A DNA stretch of 9,847 nt from Fidelibacterota bacterium. GTDB lineage: Bacteria > Fidelibacterota > Marinisomatia > Marinisomatales > TCS55. Under the pieces are notes generated by a model that was not told where the DNA came from, ran no database searches, and saw only the letters and a list, made by a program, of their open reading frames with translations. The stretch spans positions 1 to 9,847 of the forward strand of contig JAAZYT010000136.1 of assembly GCA_014239505.1 (NCBI GenBank). Direction: 5' to 3'. Shown piece by piece: positions 5,944 to 9,847 of this stretch. The position numbers and the translations under genes were made by a program. Within the stretch, counting starts at the first letter, position 1. Every line of letters starts with the position of its first letter.

Positions 5944-7659
5944 TTAAACTTTCTTACTTTGAGGTGTAAAATCTTGTTCATCATCTGGTACACTATACTC
6001 ATAAGGTCCACGATAAACCGATGGTACAACTTCAAAATTACCATGACCTAAGGGAGGAGAGGTTGTATCAGTCCATTCCAATGTTGTAGCATTCCATGGA
6101 TTTTTTTCTCCTGTTTTTTTACCAAAAAGACTTATAATCATATTAACTATAAAAAATATTTGAGCAAGTCCAAGTAGCCAAGCAGATACAGACATTACTT
6201 CATTAAGATAGAGCACATCTGCTGCATGAGCATATGTTTCTCCACCATCCCAAAGACGTCTTGAAACACCAGCCAAACCTTGAACAAACATAGGCATGAA
6301 TACGCCATTCATAAAAATCATAGAAAAGAAAAAGTGTAATTTACCGAGTGTTTCATTTGTTCTTTTCCCGGTCATTTTTGGAAACCAATAATAAATACCT
6401 GCAAATAATGCAAAAATAGTTCCGGGAGCAACAACGTAATGAAAGTGACCAATTACATAATACGTATCATGTAAATGTATATCTGCTGCTGCAAGGCCAA
6501 GCGGAAGGCCAGTTAATCCACCAATTCCAAACATTGGAATAAATCCTAGAGCAAATAACATTGGGGTATTAAAACGAATTGAACCACCCCACAGAGAAAG
6601 AAGTAACGCCGTTAAAATTACCACTGAAGGAATAGAGATAATCATTGTAGTTGTTTGGAAGAAGGCTCCAATTGAGGTCCCCATACCAGTAATGTACATA
6701 TGGTGTGCCCAAACTATAAATGACATAAAACCAAGAAAAACCATTGCATATACTAATGCTTTATAACCCCATATAGGTTTTCTAGTATTATTAGCAATAA
6801 TCTCTGTGATAATTCCAAAAGCTGGAAGAATCAGAACATAAACTTCAGGATGAGCTAAAAACCAAAATAAGTGTTGCCAAAGTAAAGGGCTTCCTCCACC
6901 AGCATTTGTCAAAACCTCACCAGAGACGACTAAACCACTTGGCATAAAAAAGCTCGTTCCAGCTAATCTATCCATTAGTTGAAGTACTCCAGCTGCTTCT
7001 AATGGTGGAAAAGCTAATAATAATAAGAAAGCAGTAATAAATTGTGTCCAAACAAATATAGGTAACTTCATCCATGTCATTCCCTCTGTTCTAAGTTGGA
7101 TGACCGTTACTAAAATATTTACTGAGCCAAGTAGAGATGAAGTAATTAGCATTACCATTCCAAACAACCAAACAGTTTGACCTGTTGTAGCTATATCAGC
7201 AAGAGGAGGATATGAAGTCCAACCTGAATTTGCAGCTCCACCAGGGACAAAGAATCCAACGGCCATAATGACTGAACCAATAAAATACATCCAATAAGAA
7301 GCTGCATTAAGTTTAGGAAAAGCCATATCTATAGCACCAATTTGAAGCGGAACAAAATAGTTACCAAAAGCACCAAAGGCTAATGGTACTACTCCTAAGA
7401 AAATCATTATTGTTCCATGCATTGCTCCTAATGAGTTATACATTTCTGAAGGTAAAATACCTCCATCTCCTATAATAGAGCCCACAAAGGGAATTGGACT
7501 TTCAGGATATGCTAATTGGTATCTCATAATCATCATCAAAGCAAACCCAAATAGCAACCAAACTAAAGAGGTAATACCATACTGTAGACCAATGACTTTA
7601 TGATCTGTAGAAAAGATATATTTTGTCAAAAAACTCTGTTTATGTTGTTCAGCACTCAT
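5944..7659 (-). CDS. coxA: cytochrome c oxidase subunit I (heme a / heme a3-CuB catalytic subunit)
   Basis: This 571-residue, twelve-helix subunit reduces oxygen to water and pumps protons. Metal ligands visible are H81 (AMHGTIM) and H407 for heme a, H405 for heme a3 (IGHFHYV), and H270, H319 and H320 for CuB (AHPEVY; WAHHMY). Y274 is the tyrosine expected to cross-link to H270, and E272 is the D-channel end glutamate. The D-channel entry is IGAIDMAFPKLN (D111, N118), and the Mg-site pair is H397-D398. Two departures stand out. The residue before the CuB histidine is Ala rather than the usual Gly, and helix VIII reads TTTMIISIPSVVILTALL, so the K-channel lysine position is I348 and the nearby Thr is S345. 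The C-terminus has the usual NPWNATTLEWT. It is the first gene of the operon, with AGGA 8 bases before the ATG. Confidence 0.98.
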   Translation of the reverse strand: MSAEQHKQSFLTKYIFSTDHKVIGLQYGITSLVWLLFGFALMMIMRYQLAYPESPIPFVGSIIGDGGILPSEMYNSLGAMHGTIMIFLGVVPLAFGAFGNYFVPLQIGAIDMAFPKLNAASYWMYFIGSVIMAVGFFVPGGAANSGWTSYPPLADIATTGQTVWLFGMVMLITSSLLGSVNILVTVIQLRTEGMTWMKLPIFVWTQFITAFLLLLAFPPLEAAGVLQLMDRLAGTSFFMPSGLVVSGEVLTNAGGGSPLLWQHLFWFLAHPEVYVLILPAFGIITEIIANNTRKPIWGYKALVYAMVFLGFMSFIVWAHHMYITGMGTSIGAFFQTTTMIISIPSVVILTALLLSLWGGSIRFNTPMLFALGFIPMFGIGGLTGLPLGLAAADIHLHDTYYVIGHFHYVVAPGTIFALFAGIYYWFPKMTGKRTNETLGKLHFFFSMIFMNGVFMPMFVQGLAGVSRRLWDGGETYAHAADVLYLNEVMSVSAWLLGLAQIFFIVNMIISLFGKKTGEKNPWNATTLEWTDTTSPPLGHGNFEVVPSVYRGPYEYSVPDDEQDFTPQSKKV

Positions 7660-7797
7660 TTAATGATTCCTGATTAATCTATAGTATTTTGTTAAGATGA
7701 AAATTAAAGTTTAAAATTGAAATGTAATTTAATTCTTCTTTCATACTAACACAAAAAAAATCTTAAAATTAGTTTAGGAAGTTTATTGTTATAAGAT

Positions 7798-7803
7798 ATT
7801 ATA
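7798..7803 (-). promoter_or_regulatory. candidate -10 box of the cox operon
   Basis: A perfect TATAAT lies on the minus strand here. The -35 region at 17-base spacing (7821-7826, ATCAGC) is a poor match and lies inside the 12-base palindrome, so this promoter would need an activator or be controlled at that site. In such AT-rich DNA a chance match is quite possible. Confidence 0.3.
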
Positions 7804-7821
7804 AATAAGTAAATTTTGAAG

Positions 7822-7833
7822 CTGATATATCAG
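7822..7833. promoter_or_regulatory. 12-base palindrome, candidate operator
   Basis: CTGATATATCAG is a perfect inverted repeat that ends immediately before the TATAAT at 7834. It sits between the divergent -10 boxes, a position from which one dimeric regulator could control both the oxidase operon and the cupredoxin gene. The regulator is unknown. The half-site spacing does not fit an FNR box (TTGAT-N4-ATCAA). Confidence 0.4.
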
Positions 7834-7839
7834 TATAAT
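7834..7839 (+). promoter_or_regulatory. -10 box of the cupredoxin gene
   Basis: A perfect TATAAT lies here, giving a predicted leader of roughly 18-20 bases. No TTGACA-like -35 is found at 16-18 bases upstream, where the sequence is AAATTT-like, and there is no extended -10 TG. Confidence 0.5.
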
Positions 7840-7852
7840 TTTTTAAAATCTT

Positions 7853-7857
7853 AGGAG
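7853..7857 (+). promoter_or_regulatory. ribosome binding site of the cupredoxin gene
   Basis: AGGAG lies 6 bases before the ATG at 7864. It is one of the two best Shine-Dalgarno sequences in the window and supports this start, which is also followed directly by a signal peptide. Confidence 0.8.
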
Positions 7858-7863
7858 ATTGAA

Positions 7864-8568
7864 ATGCGTAAATTAATTAACGTGACTATGATTGCGATAT
7901 TTGGTCTGAGTACAATTATTGCAGGGGAAATCAAGGGACGTGTCAAGTATATTGGTAAACCACCAAAATCAAAACGAATTAGAATGGATGCTGACCCTGT
8001 ATGTGCTGCTTCACATCGTGACGCTGCTAAAGCAGAATCATTTATTGTTGATTCTGAAGGAAATATGGCAAATGTAATTGTTTATTTAAAAGGAGTGAAA
8101 TACACTGGTAAAGCTCCAACAAGTGAAGTAATAATTGATCAAAATGGATGTGTTTACTCACCACATGTTATGGGAGTTCAAGCAGGACAGCCAGTCAAAA
8201 TACTTAATAGCGATGCTACTATGCATAATATTCATGGATTACCTAAAGTAAACAAAGAGTTTAATTTTGGTATGCCTAAATCATTAAAAGAAAAAACTGT
8301 AACATTTAATAAGGCAGAAGATGTTTTTGTAATTAAATGTGATGTTCACCCTTGGATGAAAAGCTATACTCAAGTTTTTGATCATCCTTACTTTGCTGTA
8401 AGTGGCAGTGATGGTACTTTTAATATTTCAAATGTCCCTGATGGTACTTATGAAGCTATTGCTTGGCAGGAAAAGTTTGGAAGCAAAAGAGTTATGACAC
8501 AAAACGTAACAGTAAAAGGTGGGGATGCTGAATTAAATTTTAACTTTGAGAGACCAAAGAAAAAATAA
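7864..8568 (+). CDS. exported cupredoxin with C-terminal carboxypeptidase-regulatory-like domain
   Basis: This 234-residue exported protein has a signal peptide at 1-20 (probable cleavage IIA-GE) and a first region (21-90) starting EIKGRVKYIGKPP with DPVCAASH (C47, H51). A cupredoxin domain follows (about 90-175): NGCVYSPHVMGVQAGQPVKI, then MHNIHG, then CDVHPWM. The set H121, C159, H162 and M165 matches a type 1 blue copper site. The C-x2-H-x2-M spacing and the H-N-x-H motif are those of amicyanin. C47 and C96 could form a disulfide, which is inference. Residues 176-234 form a beta-rich carboxypeptidase-regulatory-like domain (GSDGTFNISNVPDGTYEAIAW). The gene is divergent from the cox operon with a shared control region, and the window has no cytochrome c, so it may pass electrons to CuA or carry copper; neither is shown. 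It ends before a strong bidirectional terminator. Confidence 0.88.
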   Translation: MRKLINVTMIAIFGLSTIIAGEIKGRVKYIGKPPKSKRIRMDADPVCAASHRDAAKAESFIVDSEGNMANVIVYLKGVKYTGKAPTSEVIIDQNGCVYSPHVMGVQAGQPVKILNSDATMHNIHGLPKVNKEFNFGMPKSLKEKTVTFNKAEDVFVIKCDVHPWMKSYTQVFDHPYFAVSGSDGTFNISNVPDGTYEAIAWQEKFGSKRVMTQNVTVKGGDAELNFNFERPKKK

Positions 8569-8584
8569 TATTAAATTTTATTTA

Positions 8585-8625
8585 ATAACAAAAAACCCTC
8601 AATCATACTGAGGGTTTTTTGTTAT
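8585..8625. terminator. bidirectional Rho-independent terminator
   Basis: TAACAAAAAACCCTCA (8586-8601) and TGAGGGTTTTTTGTTA (8609-8624) form a perfect 16-base inverted repeat, extendable by one more A-T pair, with a 7-base loop. The plus strand has T6 after the GC core (8615-8620) and the minus strand has T6 from 8590-8595, so it can end both the cupredoxin transcript and the convergent GHL10 transcript. The minus-strand gene's last codons and its TGA lie within the hairpin. Confidence 0.93.
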
Positions 8626-9708
8626 ATCATGTAGAACATCTAAATGCTCTTTTGATAAGTTATTAACACTAAAGAAGACTACACCATTTGCTCCAGCGTT
8701 AATTGACCCAATAATTGCTTCCCTAAATTTTTGAGGATTTAAAGCTCCAACAAAAACACCTGAATAATAATCAAATTTTCCACGTATTTCATTAACACCA
8801 TTATCAACACTAAAATTTATCCAGTCAATATCTTCATTATAAAAATGATGATAATTCATAGGACACACTAAATCAACATTCCATGATGCCCAATCTTGTC
8901 GAACCATTCTACGAGCCATCTCAGGGTAAGGAAATACTGCTGCAGATATTTTTGTTCCATTGGTATGCGAAATCTTGGTTAATTCATTAACCAAGTTCGT
9001 AACTGCATCGAGTCTGAACTTTAACCATTCATCTTTTAAATCATCATTTTTTATTTCCTTAGGGTCTAAACCATATTGCTTTTTAAACATTTCTCGTGCG
9101 ATTGGATGATATCCAAAATCATATTCAGGCATTTCATAACTTTGATCTAGTCCATATTTTGGTTGAAGCTTAATTGGTAGAAAAATATCAGAATATCGAA
9201 CGTAATCTAAATGCACAGATGCTAAGTTTTCAATTTTACTAAGTTCATCTATTAATTTTTTGATATGATTTCTCGCACCTTCACTAAAGGGACTTAACCA
9301 TTGATAGTAATCAACATAAGGTCGAAAGTCATAACTATTTTGTCCTAACTTATTTACAGAATACCAATCTTTATTCTTCATGGCTTCTTTATCATTGGGC
9401 CTATTTAAAGTCCATACCCAGGCATGAATATTAATTTCTAGAGGTTTTGTTAAGTTTATTAGTTTTCTTAATTGATTTGGATTTGCTTGGATAAAATAAT
9501 CTGTTATTCCTGCTTCCTTATACTTATTAAAAAAGATTAGCCAATCATTTTCAGATTTTTTGGAATAGCGCATCCATGTTCCAAATATTATATCATTTTT
9601 CATATTTGTTGCTTCTTTTAATTCAATCATTAATTCTTCACTAAATAAAAATCCAAAATTAATAATTAACAAAATATATAATATTTTTTTTAAACCACTA
9701 AACTTCAT
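8599..9708 (-). CDS. exported GHL10/YngK-like glycoside hydrolase-fold protein
   Basis: This 369-residue protein has an N-terminal signal sequence (KKILYILLIINFGFLFSEE, cleavage near 23) and then a TIM-barrel of the glycosyl-hydrolase-like 10 family (GHL10, formerly DUF187/UPF0748, including Bacillus YngK). Landmarks in order are FGTWMRY (42-48), INIHAWVWTLNRP (92-104), SVHLDYVRYSD (164-174, with D168 and R171 at the strand end where active-site acids usually lie), SAAVFPYPEMARR (255-267) and WASWNVDLVCPMNYHHFY (273-290). A further strand, NGVVFFSVNNL (341-351), closes the barrel. Members are thought to act on extracellular or cell-wall glycans; the substrate is not evident. No clear Shine-Dalgarno precedes the ATG (TTAGATAAAA). 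The last codons (TKNPQYD, TGA) are embedded in the shared terminator. It appears unrelated to the oxidase genes and to be transcribed alone. Confidence 0.88.
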   Translation of the reverse strand: MKFSGLKKILYILLIINFGFLFSEELMIELKEATNMKNDIIFGTWMRYSKKSENDWLIFFNKYKEAGITDYFIQANPNQLRKLINLTKPLEINIHAWVWTLNRPNDKEAMKNKDWYSVNKLGQNSYDFRPYVDYYQWLSPFSEGARNHIKKLIDELSKIENLASVHLDYVRYSDIFLPIKLQPKYGLDQSYEMPEYDFGYHPIAREMFKKQYGLDPKEIKNDDLKDEWLKFRLDAVTNLVNELTKISHTNGTKISAAVFPYPEMARRMVRQDWASWNVDLVCPMNYHHFYNEDIDWINFSVDNGVNEIRGKFDYYSGVFVGALNPQKFREAIIGSINAGANGVVFFSVNNLSKEHLDVLHDITKNPQYD

Positions 9709-9847
9709 TTTTATCTAATAAATAATAATTTTTTGTTTCATATAAAATCCACTTATCTATTAAGTAAAATACTAAAGTAATATATTTTATTTATATTAAA
9801 CTTGAGATAAAATTATTTAGATAAATATAATTGACCTTTTTTTAATA
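9709..9847. other. AT-rich intergenic end of window
   Basis: These 139 bases are almost entirely A and T with no open frame of note. They must contain the promoter of the GHL10 gene on the minus strand. The best visible pair there is TTTACT, 17 bases, TTATAT, which is too weak to call. A TTGACC on the plus strand at 9831-9836 could be the -35 of a gene beyond the window. Confidence 0.5.

Larger units (their letters stand above)
7660..7863 (+). promoter_or_regulatory. divergent control region between coxA and the cupredoxin gene
   Basis: These 204 very AT-rich bases separate two divergently read genes. For the cupredoxin gene, TATAAT lies at 7834-7839, about 24 bases before the start codon, with no good -35 match. 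For coxA, the minus strand has a TATAAT at 7798-7803 (about 140 bases before the ATG, weak -35) and a weaker TACTAT at 7681-7686, much closer to the gene. The palindrome at 7822-7833 lies between the two perfect -10 boxes. No small gene or convincing RNA structure is seen. Confidence 0.5.

Noticed and set aside
7741..7760. Terminator near the A run at 7753-7760
   Set aside because: No GC-rich inverted repeat adjoins the run on either strand, so it is only an AT-rich tract.
7822..7833. FNR/CRP-type binding site
   Set aside because: The palindrome reads TGA-N4-TCA, whereas FNR sites are TTGAT-N4-ATCAA (TGA-N6-TCA) and CRP sites have wider spacing. It is kept only as an unassigned operator candidate.
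9709..9847. Repeat or origin-like element in the AT-rich tail
   Set aside because: Short repeated words such as TTATCTA and ATAAATA occur, but without regular spacing or conserved boxes. Base composition alone explains them.

Overview
The window is AT-rich, densely packed bacterial DNA carrying the aerobic respiration module of a Gram-negative-type bacterium. Its core is a heme-copper (aa3-type) cytochrome c oxidase structural operon, followed on the same strand by a heme A synthesis and copper-delivery operon. The style of the proteins (CoxA subfamily, two small membrane proteins inside the cox operon, a secreted cupredoxin, a GHL10 protein) resembles members of the FCB superphylum, perhaps Marinimicrobia/SAR406 from a marine setting. 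This placement is an impression from recall, not proven by the sequence.

Layout. At the left edge a GNAT-like acetyltransferase gene runs on the plus strand (19-666). Its reading frame is open to the window edge, so it may be 5'-incomplete. It converges on the minus-strand assembly operon with a 4-base overlap of the two stop regions. That operon, read right to left, is ctaA (heme A synthase), ctaB (heme O synthase), sco (CuA copper chaperone) and a DUF420/CtaM-like membrane protein, with overlaps or gaps of at most 2 bases. A Rho-independent terminator (3697-3733) and a good sigma70-like promoter separate it from the structural operon. The structural operon, read right to left, is coxA, coxC, coxD (subunit IV), a 58-residue membrane protein, a 79-residue exported CxxC protein, and coxB last.

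A 204-base divergent control region (7660-7863) separates coxA from a plus-strand gene for an exported cupredoxin with amicyanin-like copper ligands. It contains a perfect 12-base palindrome between two divergent TATAAT boxes. The cupredoxin gene converges on a minus-strand gene for an exported GHL10/YngK-like TIM-barrel protein, and the two share one strong bidirectional terminator whose stem lies partly inside the GHL10 coding end. The last 139 bases are AT-rich and hold no recognisable gene.

How it fits together. CtaB and CtaA convert heme B to heme O and heme A for CoxA. Sco, and possibly the CtaM-like protein and the CxxC protein, help build the copper centres. CoxB carries CuA but has no fused cytochrome c, and no cytochrome c gene is present, so the neighbouring cupredoxin is a candidate electron carrier (inference). 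The most notable molecular feature is that CoxA keeps the D-channel residues and the HPEVY glutamate and tyrosine but has isoleucine where the K-channel lysine should be. No CRISPR array, insertion sequence, tRNA or rRNA was seen.
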